Assembly (NCBI RefSeq): GCF_024158125.1
Contig: NZ_JAMZFT010000004.1
Span: forward strand, 124,001-188,000
Length of the DNA stretch: 64,000 nucleotides
From: Futiania mangrovi
GTDB lineage: Bacteria > Pseudomonadota > Alphaproteobacteria > Futianiales > Futianiaceae
Reading direction: 5' to 3'
Position 1 is the stretch's first letter. Each line of letters starts with the position of its first letter. Positions 27,565 to 37,447 of this stretch are shown here, in pieces. The notes below the pieces were generated by a model. It made no database searches, was not told the DNA's origin, and saw only the letters and a list, made by a program, of their open reading frames with translations. The position numbers and the translations under genes are program-made.

Positions 27565-28230
27565 ATGGGCTGGAGCGGTTTCGTTCTGGCCTTTGCGGCC
27601 TTTTTCCTGACCCATGCAGTGCCCGTGCGCCCGCCGGTGCGGCCCTGGCTGGTCGCGCGTCTCGGGCCGAGGGGGTTTGCGCTCGCCTACGCGGCGCTTT
27701 CCCTCGCCGTGCTGGGCTGGCTGATCGTCGAGGCGGGACGGGCGCCCTATGTCGAACTCTGGGAACCCGCCGCGTGGCAGCGGCACCTGACGCTCGCCGC
27801 CATGCTGCCGGCCTGCCTTCTGCTGGCGGTGGCGGCGGGGCGGCCCAACCCGTTCTCCTTTGGTGGCCCGCGGGACGGCTTCGACCCTGCGCGCCCGGGC
27901 GTCGTGCGCTGGATGCGCCATCCCCTGCTTGTCGCGCTGGCGCTCTGGGCGGGGGCGCATGTCGTGCCCAACGGCGACCTGGCGCACGTGATCCTGTTCG
28001 GAGGCTTCGCGGCCTTCGCCCTGGCGGGCCACGGGCTTGTGAACCGGCGCCGGAGGCGGGAGCTTGGACACATCTGGGCGGACCTCGATGCGCAGGTGCG
28101 CGCCGGTTCCCTGTTCCCGCGCCCGCCCTCTTGGCCGCGCCTCGTGCTGAGGCTGGTTGCGGGTGTCGTGCTCTATACCGGGCTGATCGGCTTGCACCCT
28201 GTCGTGTTCGGCGTAAGCCCGCTGTCCTGA
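27565..28230 (+). CDS. nnrU: NnrU-family membrane protein
   Basis: 221 residues with about six hydrophobic segments. The pattern THAVPVRPPVRPWLVARLG at the start, RHPLLVALALWAGAHVVPNGD in the middle and NRRRRRELG after it fits the NnrU/isoprenylcysteine-methyltransferase-like family. It is the partner of nnrS in several denitrifiers, required for normal nitrate/NO metabolism, biochemical role unclear. Begins four bases after the nnrS stop. Confidence 0.87.
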   Translation: MGWSGFVLAFAAFFLTHAVPVRPPVRPWLVARLGPRGFALAYAALSLAVLGWLIVEAGRAPYVELWEPAAWQRHLTLAAMLPACLLLAVAAGRPNPFSFGGPRDGFDPARPGVVRWMRHPLLVALALWAGAHVVPNGDLAHVILFGGFAAFALAGHGLVNRRRRRELGHIWADLDAQVRAGSLFPRPPSWPRLVLRLVAGVVLYTGLIGLHPVVFGVSPLS

Positions 28231-28345
28231 CCGGAGCCCGCCCTGTGCCCGCGCGGCGGAAAGACGTCTTCCGTTTCCGCACCGGCGCGGCATATTCTTT
28301 CGCGCCACTTTCCGGCGGGCAGGTCCAGGGAGGAGAAGCGGCACC

Positions 28346-28792
28346 ATGCGTCTGACGTTGCACAGCGACTATGCGTTGCGGACGCTGATGTATGTGGCGC
28401 TGGCGCCCGAGCGGCTGGTCAGCATCGCGGAGATCGCGGAGCGCTACGGCATTTCGCGCAATCATCTCATGCGGGTCGTCCAGGAACTGGCGCAGAAGGG
28501 CTTCCTTGAAACCCGGCCCGGCCGTGCAGGCGGCATGAAGCTGGCCGCCCGGCCCGAAACCATCCGCCTGGGCGCCGTCGTGCGGGATATGGAGCCCGAC
28601 TTCGCACTGGTCGAGTGTTTCCATCCGAACGGGAATTGCCGGCTGGCGCCCGACTGCCAATTGGGTGGCGTTCTCGACGAGGCGCTGTCCGCTTTCCTCG
28701 CGGTGCTCGACCGGTACACGGTCGCCGACCTGATCGCGCCTGCAAACGCGCTGCGTGCCCGCCTCGGACTGGAGACGACGGCGCGGCAATAA
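28346..28792 (+). CDS. nsrR: Rrf2-family nitric-oxide-sensing repressor, NsrR-like
   Basis: 148 residues. The N-terminal winged helix has the NsrR-typical LHSDYALRTLMYVAL and YGISRNHLMRVVQELAQKGF. Three iron-sulfur cysteines are visible, C91, C98 and C104, in an ECFxPxxxC...C arrangement typical of NsrR rather than IscR. NsrR releases DNA when NO attacks its cluster. It sits between nnrSU and nosR, and an NsrR-like site lies within the inverted repeat before nosR. AGGAGAAG precedes the start. Confidence 0.88.
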   Translation: MRLTLHSDYALRTLMYVALAPERLVSIAEIAERYGISRNHLMRVVQELAQKGFLETRPGRAGGMKLAARPETIRLGAVVRDMEPDFALVECFHPNGNCRLAPDCQLGGVLDEALSAFLAVLDRYTVADLIAPANALRARLGLETTARQ

Positions 28793-28863
28793 CCCGGGGG
28801 CGACCTGCGCATCCCCGATCGCGAGCGCCCCATAAGTGCAGAAAATCCTATCTCTTCTGGCCA

Positions 28864-28877
28864 TTGACGCACATCAA
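28864..28877 (+). promoter_or_regulatory. FNR/NNR-type box of the nos promoter
   Basis: TTGAC-GCAC-ATCAA matches the FNR/NNR consensus TTGAT-N4-ATCAA at nine of ten positions. It is centred 65 bases before the nosR ATG. If it works as a class II site (centre at -41.5), transcription would begin near 28912, inside the following inverted repeat. Activation under low oxygen and NO is expected. Confidence 0.72.
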
Positions 28878-28883
28878 GTTTGG

Positions 28884-28926
28884 TCGGCTTCAAACAATGT
28901 ATCCAAAATACATTGTTTGAAGCCGA
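28884..28926. promoter_or_regulatory. 19-bp perfect inverted repeat with NsrR-like site before nosR
   Basis: Arms 28884-28902 and 28908-28926 are perfectly complementary around CCAAA. Its core, AATGTATCCAAAATACATT (28896-28914), fits the published NsrR consensus (RATGYATTT-N-AAATRCATY) at all but two positions. It sits between the FNR-type box and the nosR ribosome site, over the inferred transcription start, which suits a repressor. The arms are much longer than an NsrR site needs. Depending on the true start, the RNA might also fold as a hairpin ahead of the ribosome site. Confidence 0.75.
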
Positions 28927-28935
28927 GGACAGGCG

Positions 28936-31119
28936 ATGCGCATCTCACCCCGGACAGGCCGTTGGAAAAGGCTGACTGCCGCCGTCCTGACCGGCTTCCT
29001 CTTGCTGTTCGCGGCGATCCCCGCAAGGGCTGCGGAACTGCCCCGCTTCCTCAAGGAGCTTTCGCCCGGCGACCTGGTACCCGGCGCCACCGCCTTCGGC
29101 CCGTTGCGGGAGGAGGTGCCCGTCGCCCCCGTCCTCAAGGATGGCGCGACGGTCGGCTATGCCTATCTGACGTCCGATTTCGTTGGCACGACGGGCTATT
29201 CGGGCAAGCCGATCCATGTGGTGGCGGCCATGTCGCCCGATGCGGTGCTCACGGGCATCCGCCTCGTCGACCATGCAGAACCCATCGTGCTCGTCGGGAT
29301 TCCGCAAGCGAAGATGACCCGCCTGGTCGAGGGGTACGCGGGCGTCGACCTTAAGGTCGAGGCCGCGGCAGGCGGATCCGCGCACGACCTCGACATCATC
29401 TCGGGCGCGACCGTCACCGTGATGGTGATCGACGATTCGATCATCCGGGCGGGTCTGAAGGTCGCGCGCGCCCTTGGCCTCGGGGGGCTTGCGCCGGAGG
29501 TGCGCAGCACCGGGCCCGCGCGTGCAATCGACCGGGAGATGAGAGCGGTCGAGGATTGGGGAACGCTCGCGGGCGACGGCACGATCCGGCGCCTCACGAT
29601 CGACGTCGGGCAGGTCAACAGGGCCTTCGCCGAACAGGGCGACCCACGCGCCGCTGCCCGCCCGGAACGGGGCCCCGAAACGGACGCCTTCATCGACATG
29701 GCTGTCGCGCAGGTCAGCGTTCCCTCGGTCGGCCTCAGCCTTCTCGGGCAGCAGGAGTACGCCAATCTGGAAGCCTGGCTGCAGGAGGGCGAGCACGCCA
29801 TCCTCGTGGCTGCGCGCGGGCGCTATTCCTTCAAGGGTTCGGGCTATGTGCGCGGCGGCATCTTCGACCGCATCCAGCTGATCCAGGGCGACCGGTCCGT
29901 CCGCTTCTTCGACAAGCAGCATCGCCGCCTGGGCGAGATCGCGGCGGATGGCGCGCCCGCCTTCACCGAGATCGATCTGTTCAGGATCCCCGCGGATGCC
30001 GGCTTCGATCCCACGCAGCCCTGGCGGCTTCAGCTTCTGGTGCAGCGTGCGGTGGGTCCGGTGGAGAAGACCTTCCTGACCTTTGATCTCGGCTACCGTC
30101 TGCCCGACCGCTACACGACACCGGTCGGCGCACCTGCTGCCTTCGACGCCGCGACGGGTGAGGCAGAGGCGAAGGCCGCGCTCTGGCAGCGCATATGGCG
30201 CGACCGGCAGGTGGAGATCGCGGGTCTCGCCGTCATGCTGACGGTGCTGACCGGGGCGTTCTTCTTCCAGATGCAGGCGACGCGGAACGAGCGGGCGTTC
30301 TTCTGGTTCCGCATGACGTTCCTGACCTTCACGCTGGTCTTCATCGGCTGGTACGCGAACGCGCAGCTGTCGGTCGTGAACCTGATGGCGCTGGCGGGCG
30401 CGCTGAAGTCGGGGTTTTCGTGGGATGCCTTCCTGCTCGACCCGCTCGTATTCATCCTGTGGTTCTCGGTAGCCGCCGCGCTGATCTTCTGGGGCCGCGG
30501 GGCCTATTGCGGCTGGCTGTGCCCGTTCGGCGCGCTGCAGGAGCTGACGAACCGCATCGCGCAAGCCCTGGGCGTGCCGCAACTCCGCCTGCCCTGGGGG
30601 CTGCACGAGCGCCTGTGGCCGCTGAAGTACATCATCTTCCTCGTGCTCTTCGGCGTGTCCCTCGCCTCGATCCCGCTGGCCGAAACGCTGGCCGAGGTCG
30701 AGCCCTTCAAGACCGCGATCGTGCTGAAGTTCGCGCGGGCGTGGCCGTTCGTCGCCTTCGTCGTGGTGCTGCTGCTGGCCGGCCTGTTCATCGAGCGGTT
30801 CTACTGCCGCTACCTCTGCCCGCTGGGTGCGGCGCTGGCGATCCCCGCGCGGATGCGGATGTTCGACTGGCTGAAGCGCTATCACGAGTGCGGCCACCCC
30901 TGCCAGACGTGCAGCAACGAGTGTCCCGTCCAGGCGATCCACCCCACCGGCGAGATCGCGCCCAACGAATGCATCAACTGCCTTCACTGCCAGGTGCTCT
31001 ACCAGAGCAAGGCCAAGTGCCCGGTTGTCATCCGGCAGGTGAAACGCCGCGAGGCGCTCGCCAAGAGCGGTCTCGCGCCCACAGAAACACCAAAGGCAAA
31101 GGAGAAGAGCCATGCCTGA
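28936..31119 (+). CDS. nosR: NosR, FMN and iron-sulfur membrane protein for N2O reductase
   Basis: 727 residues. A signal/anchor helix is followed by a periplasmic FMN-binding domain with the flavinylation motif SGATVT near residue 155. Six or so membrane helices start near residue 425. Cytoplasmic polyferredoxin parts follow: [11 protein letters not shown] and [12 protein letters not shown] (CxxxCP motifs) and a C-terminal pair of 4Fe-4S-type clusters ([21 protein letters not shown]). NosR is needed for expression and electron supply of N2O reductase; its flavin is attached by an ApbE-type enzyme, encoded here by nosX. Overlaps nosZ by eight bases. GAGGACAGG precedes the start. Confidence 0.95.
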   Translation: MRISPRTGRWKRLTAAVLTGFLLLFAAIPARAAELPRFLKELSPGDLVPGATAFGPLREEVPVAPVLKDGATVGYAYLTSDFVGTTGYSGKPIHVVAAMSPDAVLTGIRLVDHAEPIVLVGIPQAKMTRLVEGYAGVDLKVEAAAGGSAHDLDIISGATVTVMVIDDSIIRAGLKVARALGLGGLAPEVRSTGPARAIDREMRAVEDWGTLAGDGTIRRLTIDVGQVNRAFAEQGDPRAAARPERGPETDAFIDMAVAQVSVPSVGLSLLGQQEYANLEAWLQEGEHAILVAARGRYSFKGSGYVRGGIFDRIQLIQGDRSVRFFDKQHRRLGEIAADGAPAFTEIDLFRIPADAGFDPTQPWRLQLLVQRAVGPVEKTFLTFDLGYRLPDRYTTPVGAPAAFDAATGEAEAKAALWQRIWRDRQVEIAGLAVMLTVLTGAFFFQMQATRNERAFFWFRMTFLTFTLVFIGWYANAQLSVVNLMALAGALKSGFSWDAFLLDPLVFILWFSVAAALIFWGRGAYCGWLCPFGALQELTNRIAQALGVPQLRLPWGLHERLWPLKYIIFLVLFGVSLASIPLAETLAEVEPFKTAIVLKFARAWPFVAFVVVLLLAGLFIERFYCRYLCPLGAALAIPARMRMFDWLKRYHECGHPCQTCSNECPVQAIHPTGEIAPNECINCLHCQVLYQSKAKCPVVIRQVKRREALAKSGLAPTETPKAKEKSHA

Positions 31120-33016
31120 CGACCTGAAACCCATCAAGATGTCGCGGCGCGCGATGCTCGGCGCATCGGCGAGCGGGGCGGTGCTCGCCGCCACCGGCGG
31201 CACCGTCTACCTGGCGGGCGGCGCCACGCCCGCACACGCGGCCGGCGTCAACCTCGCACCCGGCGAACTGGACGAGTATTACGGCTTCTGGTCCTCGGGC
31301 CAGACGGGCGAGTTGCGCATCCTCGGCGTGCCCTCCATGCGCGAGCTGATGCGCGTGCCGGTGTTCAACCGCTGCTCGGCGACGGGCTGGGGCCAGACCA
31401 ACGAGAGCCTCAAGATCCTCACCGAGGGTCTGCTGCCGGAGACGAAGGCCTTCCTCGCCGCCCACGGCAAGAAGACCTACGACAACGGCGACCTGCACCA
31501 TCCGCACATGTCGTTCACCGACGGCACCTATGACGGGCGCTATCTCTTCATGAACGACAAGGCAAACACGCGCGTGGCGCGCGTCCGCTGCGACGTGATG
31601 AAGTGCGACAGGATCATCGAGATCCCGAACGCGCACGACATCCACGGCATGCGGCCGCAGAAGTTCCCGCGCACGGGCTATGTCTTCGCCAATGGCGAGC
31701 ACGAGGCCCCGCTCGTCAACGACGGGCAGATCCTCGACAGCCCCGAGGAGTATGTGAACATCTTCACGGCCATCGACGGCGACACCATGGAGATAGCCTG
31801 GCAGGTGATCGTCTCGGGCAACCTCGACAACACCGACTGCGACTACCAGGGCAAGTACGCGTTCTCGACCAGCTACAACTCCGAGATGGGCATGACGCTC
31901 GCGGAGATGACGGCAAACGAGATGGACCATGTCGTCGTCTTCAATCTCAAGGAGATCGAGGCGGGCGTCGCCGCCGGCGACTACCAGGTGCTGAACGGCG
32001 TGAAGGTGCTCGACGGGCGCAAGGGGCAGAACAAGAAGTACACCCGCTACATCCCGATCCCGAACAGTCCGCACGGCATCAACACGGCGCCCGACAAGCG
32101 CCATGTCGTCGTGAACGGCAAGCTGTCGCCGACCTGCTCCGTCATCGACGTGACGAAGCTCGACGCGCTGTTCGAGAGCGATGCCGAGCCGCGCTCGGCC
32201 ATCGTGGCCGAACCGCAGCTGGGCCTCGGACCCCTTCACACCGCCTTCGATGGCAAGGGCAACGCGTTCACAACGCTCTTCCTCGACAGCCAGGTGGTGA
32301 AGTGGAACGTCGAGAAGGCGATCCGCGCCTATGCAGGCGAGAACGTCGATCCGATCATCTCCAAGGTCGACGTGCACTACCAGCCCGGCCACAACTCGAC
32401 CTCCATGGGCGAGACGGCGGAAGCCGACGGCAAGTGGCTGATCTCGATGAACAAGTTCTCCAAGGACCGGTTCTTGAACGTCGGCCCGTTAAAGCCGGAG
32501 AACGAACAGCTCATCGACATCTCGGGCGACGAGATGAAGGTGGTCCACGATGGGCCGACCTTCGCGGAGCCGCACGACAGCATCATCGTGCACCGCTCCA
32601 AGGTGAACCCGCAGACCGTGTGGAAGCGGGACGACCCGACGTGGGAGGAGGCGCGCCAGCAGGCCGCCGCCGACGGCGTCGACCTGGACTGGGGCGCGGA
32701 CGTGATCCGCGACGGCAACAAGGTGCGCGTCTACATGCACTCCGTCGCGCCAATGTTCAGCCTCGAGAAGTTCACGGTAAAGCAGGGCGACGAGGTCACG
32801 ATCTACGTCACCAACCAGGACGACATCGATGACCTGACCCACGGCTTCTGCCTGTCGAACTTCGGCATCGCGATGGAGGTCGCGCCGCAGGCCACCGCCT
32901 CGGTCACCTTCATCGCCGAACGTCCGGGCGTGCACTGGTACTATTGCCAGTGGTTCTGCCACGCGCTCCACATGGAGATGCGCGGCCGGATGTTCGTCGA
33001 ACCGCGGGCGACCTGA
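31112..33016 (+). CDS. nosZ: Nitrous-oxide reductase, Tat-exported
   Basis: 634 residues. A twin-arginine signal ([10 protein letters not shown] near residues 11-20) gives folded export to the periplasm, as in clade I NosZ. The beta-propeller domain holds the histidines of the four-copper CuZ centre, for example [12 protein letters not shown]. The C-terminal cupredoxin CuA site is complete: H577, C612, W614, C616, H620 and M623 ([14 protein letters not shown]). Reduces N2O to N2 as terminal step of denitrification. It starts inside the end of nosR, and the maturation genes follow directly. Confidence 0.97.
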   Translation: MPDDLKPIKMSRRAMLGASASGAVLAATGGTVYLAGGATPAHAAGVNLAPGELDEYYGFWSSGQTGELRILGVPSMRELMRVPVFNRCSATGWGQTNESLKILTEGLLPETKAFLAAHGKKTYDNGDLHHPHMSFTDGTYDGRYLFMNDKANTRVARVRCDVMKCDRIIEIPNAHDIHGMRPQKFPRTGYVFANGEHEAPLVNDGQILDSPEEYVNIFTAIDGDTMEIAWQVIVSGNLDNTDCDYQGKYAFSTSYNSEMGMTLAEMTANEMDHVVVFNLKEIEAGVAAGDYQVLNGVKVLDGRKGQNKKYTRYIPIPNSPHGINTAPDKRHVVVNGKLSPTCSVIDVTKLDALFESDAEPRSAIVAEPQLGLGPLHTAFDGKGNAFTTLFLDSQVVKWNVEKAIRAYAGENVDPIISKVDVHYQPGHNSTSMGETAEADGKWLISMNKFSKDRFLNVGPLKPENEQLIDISGDEMKVVHDGPTFAEPHDSIIVHRSKVNPQTVWKRDDPTWEEARQQAAADGVDLDWGADVIRDGNKVRVYMHSVAPMFSLEKFTVKQGDEVTIYVTNQDDIDDLTHGFCLSNFGIAMEVAPQATASVTFIAERPGVHWYYCQWFCHALHMEMRGRMFVEPRAT

Positions 33017-33018
33017 CG

Positions 33019-34281
33019 ATGCGGCGCCTCCTGCCCGTGCTGGCGCTCGTGCTCTCCGCCCCCGCTTGGGGCGGGGAGGTGCGGGTCCGTGCCGTGCCGG
33101 GGGCGCTCGTCGGCGCGGTTGCGGCGGCGGAGGCGGGCGACCGTCTCCGCCTCGCGCCGGGCACCCATGACGGGCCGGTCGTCATCGACCGCCCGCTCAC
33201 GGTCGAGGGCGAAGGCGGGGCCCGCCCCCGCGTCGACGGGGGCGGCGAGGGCTCGGTCTTCCTCGTCACCGCGCCCGACGTGACGATCCGGGGACTGGAG
33301 ATCGTCGGCTCCGGCTCCGGCCACGAGGAGATCGACAGCGGCGTGCGCCTGCTCGAGGGGGCCAAGCGCGCTCTCATCGAGGACAACCGCCTCCTCGGCA
33401 ATCTCTATGGCGTGGACATCCACGGGGCGCAGGACGCCATTGTGCGCGCAAACGTCATCGAAGGACGCCGCGACCGGCGGATGAACGACCGCGGCAACGG
33501 GGTCTATGTCTGGAATGCGCCGGGTGCGGAAGTCGTGGGCAACGACATTCGCTGGGGGCGCGACGGCGTCTTCGTCAACACCTCGCGCGCCAACGTGTTC
33601 CGTGGCAACCGCTTCCGCGACCTGCGGTTCGCCGTCCACTACATGCACGCCAACGACAGCACGGTCGCGGACAATGTCAGCATCGGCAACGACCTTGGCT
33701 ACGCGGTCATGTTCTCACGCGGCGTGACCATCGCGGGCAATGCCTCCATCGGCGACCGCGCGCACGGCATCATGCTGAACTACGCCAACGACAGCCGTGT
33801 CGAGGGCAACCTCGTGCAGGGTGGCGAGGACCGTTGCCTGTTCATCTACAACGCGCACAAGAACACCATCCTCGGCAACCGCTTCGAGGGCTGCGCCATC
33901 GGCGTGCACTTCACCGCCGGGTCGGAGCGCAACGAGATCGCCCGCAACGCCTTCATCGGCAACCGCACCCAGGTGAAATACGTCGGCTCCCGCTGGGTCG
34001 ACTGGAGCGTCGATGGGGTGGGCAACCACTGGTCCGACCATGCGGGCTTCGACCTAGACGGCGACGGGATCGCGGATGCGCCCTACCGCCCGAACGACAC
34101 CATGGACCGCATCCTGTGGACCCAGCCTGCCGCGCGCCTGCTGCTCGGCGCACCCGCCGTGCAGTTGGTCCGCTGGGCGCAGCGGGCGTTCCCCGCGCTG
34201 CTTCCGGGCGGCGTGATCGATCCCGCGCCGCTGATGGCGCCGCCGCCCCTTCCCGAACCCGCATGGGACATCGCGAAATGA
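33019..34281 (+). CDS. nosD: NosD, periplasmic copper-site maturation protein
   Basis: 420 residues from the ATG at 33019, which begins a signal peptide (MRRLLPVLALVLSAPAWG). The rest is a right-handed parallel beta-helix of CASH/NosD repeats, seen as recurring G-N-x-x-x-x-N units (for example VRANVIEG, VFRGNRFRD, VEGNLVQGG). NosD works with the NosFY ABC complex and NosL to deliver copper for the CuZ centre. Overlaps nosF by four bases. Confidence 0.94.
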   Translation: MRRLLPVLALVLSAPAWGGEVRVRAVPGALVGAVAAAEAGDRLRLAPGTHDGPVVIDRPLTVEGEGGARPRVDGGGEGSVFLVTAPDVTIRGLEIVGSGSGHEEIDSGVRLLEGAKRALIEDNRLLGNLYGVDIHGAQDAIVRANVIEGRRDRRMNDRGNGVYVWNAPGAEVVGNDIRWGRDGVFVNTSRANVFRGNRFRDLRFAVHYMHANDSTVADNVSIGNDLGYAVMFSRGVTIAGNASIGDRAHGIMLNYANDSRVEGNLVQGGEDRCLFIYNAHKNTILGNRFEGCAIGVHFTAGSERNEIARNAFIGNRTQVKYVGSRWVDWSVDGVGNHWSDHAGFDLDGDGIADAPYRPNDTMDRILWTQPAARLLLGAPAVQLVRWAQRAFPALLPGGVIDPAPLMAPPPLPEPAWDIAK

Positions 34282-35168
34282 GCCTGATCGTCGACAAGGC
34301 AACCCGCCGGTACGGCACCGTTGAGACGGTTTCGGCCGTCTCCCTGCGCGTGGGTGCTGGGGAGCGCGTGGCGCTGCTCGGCCACAACGGCGCGGGCAAG
34401 ACGACGCTGATGAAGATGATCCTCGGCCTGAACCCGGTCGACGCGGGCCGGATCGAGGTGTTCGGCCATGCACCCGGAACCCGGGCGGGCCGGGCTGCCT
34501 GCGCCTATCTTCCCGAGAACGTCGCCTTCCACTCCTCGCTGACGGGGCGCGAGCAATTGCGGCTTTACGCCCGCCTGAAGGGGGAGGCCGCGCGCGCCGC
34601 CGACGGCCTGCTGGAGCGGGTCGGCCTCGCGGATGCCGCGAACCGGCGCATCGGCACCTATTCGAAGGGGATGCGGCAGCGGCTCGGCCTCGCCCAGGCA
34701 ATGCTGGGGCGCCCGAAGCTCACCGTTCTGGACGAGCCGACCTCGGGCCTCGATCCCATCTCGCGGCGCGACTTCTACGCGCTGGTGGACGAACTGGCGG
34801 AGCGGGGGGCGGCGGTTCTCCTGTCCTCGCACGCGCTGACGGAACTGGAGGCGCGCACCGACCGCATCGCGATCCTGCGGGACGGGCATCTCGTCGCCGA
34901 CGCCGCGCTCGACGCCCTGCGCGCGCAAGCCGGCCTGCCGATCCGCCTGACCGTGCGGGCCCGCGCCGATGCGGTGGAGGAAGTGGCGGGGCGCCTGGGC
35001 GGCACGCGGCTCAACGGGCGCTCGGTCGAGCTCGCCTGTGCGCCCGCCGAGAAGATGGACCGGATCGGGGACGCCGCCGCTCTCGGCGCGCTCGTCGACG
35101 ACATCGACGTGGTGCCGCCGAGCCTCGAAGACCTCTACCGCCACTTCAGCCGGAGGGATGTGCCATGA
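34278..35168 (+). CDS. nosF: NosF, ABC ATPase for N2O reductase maturation
   Basis: 296 residues. Walker A GHNGAGKTTLMK near residue 36, signature YSKGMRQRLGLAQAM, Walker B LTVLDEPTSGLDP and a C-terminal extension. Energises the NosDFY assembly. Coupled by four-base overlaps to nosD and nosY. Confidence 0.94.
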   Translation: MSLIVDKATRRYGTVETVSAVSLRVGAGERVALLGHNGAGKTTLMKMILGLNPVDAGRIEVFGHAPGTRAGRAACAYLPENVAFHSSLTGREQLRLYARLKGEAARAADGLLERVGLADAANRRIGTYSKGMRQRLGLAQAMLGRPKLTVLDEPTSGLDPISRRDFYALVDELAERGAAVLLSSHALTELEARTDRIAILRDGHLVADAALDALRAQAGLPIRLTVRARADAVEEVAGRLGGTRLNGRSVELACAPAEKMDRIGDAAALGALVDDIDVVPPSLEDLYRHFSRRDVP

Positions 35169-35986
35169 GCGCCGTCCTTGCCATTGCCGCCGCCGAGCTG
35201 GCCATCGCGCGGCGCAATCTGTGGATTGCCATCGCCACGGCGCTCATGGTGCTGTTCTCTGCCGTGCTGACCTTCGCAGGCTCGGGGCCGACGGGGACGC
35301 TGGGCGTCGACCTGCTGACCGTGGCGGTCACCAGCCTGACGACGCTGTCGGTCTACATCGTGCCGCTGATCGCGCTGCTGCTCGCCTTCGATGCGGTTGC
35401 GGGCGAAGCGGAACGCGGCACGCTTGCGCTGATCCTCAGCTATCCGGTGCCGCGCGCGGCGATCCTCGGCGGCAAGTTCCTCGCGCACCTCCTCGTGCTG
35501 GCGGGCGCGCTCGCCACGGGCTACGCGGTCGCGGGCGGCATGGCGTGGACGCTCGACCGGGTGAGCGGGGAGAGCCTGGCCGCGCTCCTGCGACTCTTCT
35601 GGACCGCGTGCCTGCTCGGCGCGGCGTTCCTCGGCCTCGGCTACGCCGTGTCGGCGCGCGTGCGCAATCCGGGGGCGGCGGCGGGCCTCGCCATCGCGCT
35701 GTGGCTGGTGTTTGTGGTGCTCTACGACTTGGGCCTGCTGGGCGCGCTGGTCGCCGATGCGGGCGGAGCCTTCACGCAAACGGTCTTTCCCTGGCTGCTG
35801 ATCGGCAATCCGGCGGACGCCTTCCGCCTCGCCAACCTGCCGCAGGGCGAGGTTGCTGCGCTTGCGTCGGGCGTTGCAGGGGCTTCGCGTGCGGTGTCGG
35901 GGGCAATGGCGCTCGCCTCGCTCGCCATCTGGCCGGCGGGCGCGCTGCTGCTTGCGTGGGCTGCCTTTCGGAGGGTGATGCCATGA
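35165..35986 (+). CDS. nosY: NosY, ABC permease for N2O reductase maturation
   Basis: 273 residues with six membrane segments. The segment GEAERGTLALILSYPVPRAAILGGK near residue 80 is typical of ABC-2 type permeases including NosY. It forms the membrane part of NosDFY. It starts in the stop codon of nosF and overlaps nosL by four bases. Confidence 0.93.
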   Translation: MSAVLAIAAAELAIARRNLWIAIATALMVLFSAVLTFAGSGPTGTLGVDLLTVAVTSLTTLSVYIVPLIALLLAFDAVAGEAERGTLALILSYPVPRAAILGGKFLAHLLVLAGALATGYAVAGGMAWTLDRVSGESLAALLRLFWTACLLGAAFLGLGYAVSARVRNPGAAAGLAIALWLVFVVLYDLGLLGALVADAGGAFTQTVFPWLLIGNPADAFRLANLPQGEVAALASGVAGASRAVSGAMALASLAIWPAGALLLAWAAFRRVMP

Positions 35987-36501
35987 GAGCGCTCTTCGCA
36001 TTGCTTCTCCTGCTGCCCCTTGCCGCTTGCGACGATGCGGCGGTTGCCGTCGCGCCGCCGCCGCCGGCCGAACTCACAGCGGACGCGGCGGGATATTTCT
36101 GCCAGATGACCGTGCTCGACCACCCAGGCCCCAAGGGACAGGCGCATCTGCAGGGCCATGCCGCGCCGCTGTGGTTTCCGCAGGTCCGCGATCTCGTCGC
36201 CTTCGTCAAATCCGGAGAACGCTCGGCCGACGTCGCGGCGCTCTACGTCAACGACATGGCGCAGGCGGAGAGCTGGGAGCGCCCGGGCCCCGGCACCTGG
36301 ATCGCGGCGGAGGATGCCTACTACGTCGTTGGGGCAGACATTGCGGGCGGCATGGGCGCGGGCGAGATCGTGCCCTTCGGCACGGCCGACGCGGCGCGTG
36401 CCTTCGCAGGGGAATTGGGCGGCGCAGTGCTGCGCCTTGCCGACATCCCGGCCGATGCAGCCCTGGGTGCCGTGACGCCGGTCGCGGACGGGAGGAACTG
36501 A
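35983..36501 (+). CDS. nosL: NosL, copper chaperone lipoprotein
   Basis: 172 residues. Lipoprotein signal with lipobox LAAC (lipidated C16). The copper-binding region is visible as YFCQMTVLDHPGPKGQ, with C40 and M42 as likely Cu(I) ligands. NosL hands copper to the NosDFY/NosZ system in the periplasm. Confidence 0.93.
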   Translation: MRALFALLLLLPLAACDDAAVAVAPPPPAELTADAAGYFCQMTVLDHPGPKGQAHLQGHAAPLWFPQVRDLVAFVKSGERSADVAALYVNDMAQAESWERPGPGTWIAAEDAYYVVGADIAGGMGAGEIVPFGTADAARAFAGELGGAVLRLADIPADAALGAVTPVADGRN

Positions 36502-36502
36502 C

Positions 36503-37447
36503 ATGATCGCACACCTTACACGCCGCCGCTTCCTGACCATCGCGGCCGCTGCGTGCGCGCTGCCATCGGCGGCCGCAGCGGCTGAAGTTGCCCCGGTGTA
36601 CCGCTGGCGGGGCATCGCGCTAGGCGCGCCCGCGTCCATGACGCTTTCTGGCATCGAAGCGCTGGACGGCGCGCGGATCGCGGCGCGCGTGGAGGCGGAG
36701 GTCGTGCGCCTCGAAGCGATCTTCAGTCTTTACCGCCCGGCAAGCGCGCTGCTGCGGCTGAACGCCGAAGGGCGGCTCGAGGCGCCCCCTCCGGAATTGC
36801 TTGAGGTGTTCGGCCTTTGCGATGCGCTTTGGTACGCGACGGGCGGTGTGTTCGATCCGACCGTACAGCCGCTCTGGGCGCTGAAGGCCATGGCCGCACG
36901 TGAAGGCCGTGCGCCATCAGCGCACGAGCTCGCGGATGCCCGGCGCAGGATCGGCTGGCGCGATGTCGCCTGGGACGAGCGCGGCGTCGCCTTCGCCCGG
37001 CCCGGCATGGCGATGACGCTGAACGGCATCGCACAAGGGTTCGTCACGGACCGGATCGCGCGTTTGCTGCATGCCGAGGGTCTCTCCGGCGTACTGATCG
37101 ACATGGGCGAGATCGCCGCCAGCGGGCATCGTCCCGACGGCAGCGCGTGGCGTGCCGGAATCGCGGACCCGCAAGGCCGGATCGTGCGGGAAGTTCGTCT
37201 CGGCGACCGCGCGCTGGCAACCTCGGCTCCGCTTGGCCCGCAGGACGGGCCGGGAGCGCACGTCTTCGACCCGCGCACCGGTGGTACCGCGTCTGCCTGG
37301 TCGCTTGTCTCCGTCTCGGCCTCCTCCGCCATGCTGGCCGACGGCCTGTCGACGGCCCTGTGCCTCGTGGAGGGCAAGGCGCAGGCATTTGGCGTGGCCG
37401 GAAGATTTCAGGATGCCCGGATCGAGGTGCTTGCGTCCGCCTCCTGA
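36503..37447 (+). CDS. nosX: NosX, ApbE-type FAD:protein FMN transferase
   Basis: 314 residues. A Tat-like signal (RRRFLTIAAAA) directs export. ApbE motifs are present: LNGIAQGFVTDRI, LIDMGEIAASG, and HVFDPRTGG. It attaches FMN to the SGATVT threonine of NosR. It is the last gene of the operon; its last 40 bases overlap the convergent regulator gene's 3' end. Confidence 0.93.
   Translation: MIAHLTRRRFLTIAAAACALPSAAAAAEVAPVYRWRGIALGAPASMTLSGIEALDGARIAARVEAEVVRLEAIFSLYRPASALLRLNAEGRLEAPPPELLEVFGLCDALWYATGGVFDPTVQPLWALKAMAAREGRAPSAHELADARRRIGWRDVAWDERGVAFARPGMAMTLNGIAQGFVTDRIARLLHAEGLSGVLIDMGEIAASGHRPDGSAWRAGIADPQGRIVREVRLGDRALATSAPLGPQDGPGAHVFDPRTGGTASAWSLVSVSASSAMLADGLSTALCLVEGKAQAFGVAGRFQDARIEVLASAS

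Noticed and set aside
28945-31203. Very long open frame (752 codons) on the minus strand opposite nosR
   Set aside because: It mirrors a well-supported gene in GC-rich DNA, encodes low-complexity arginine/histidine-rich sequence and has no domain. The nosR frame has all expected motifs.
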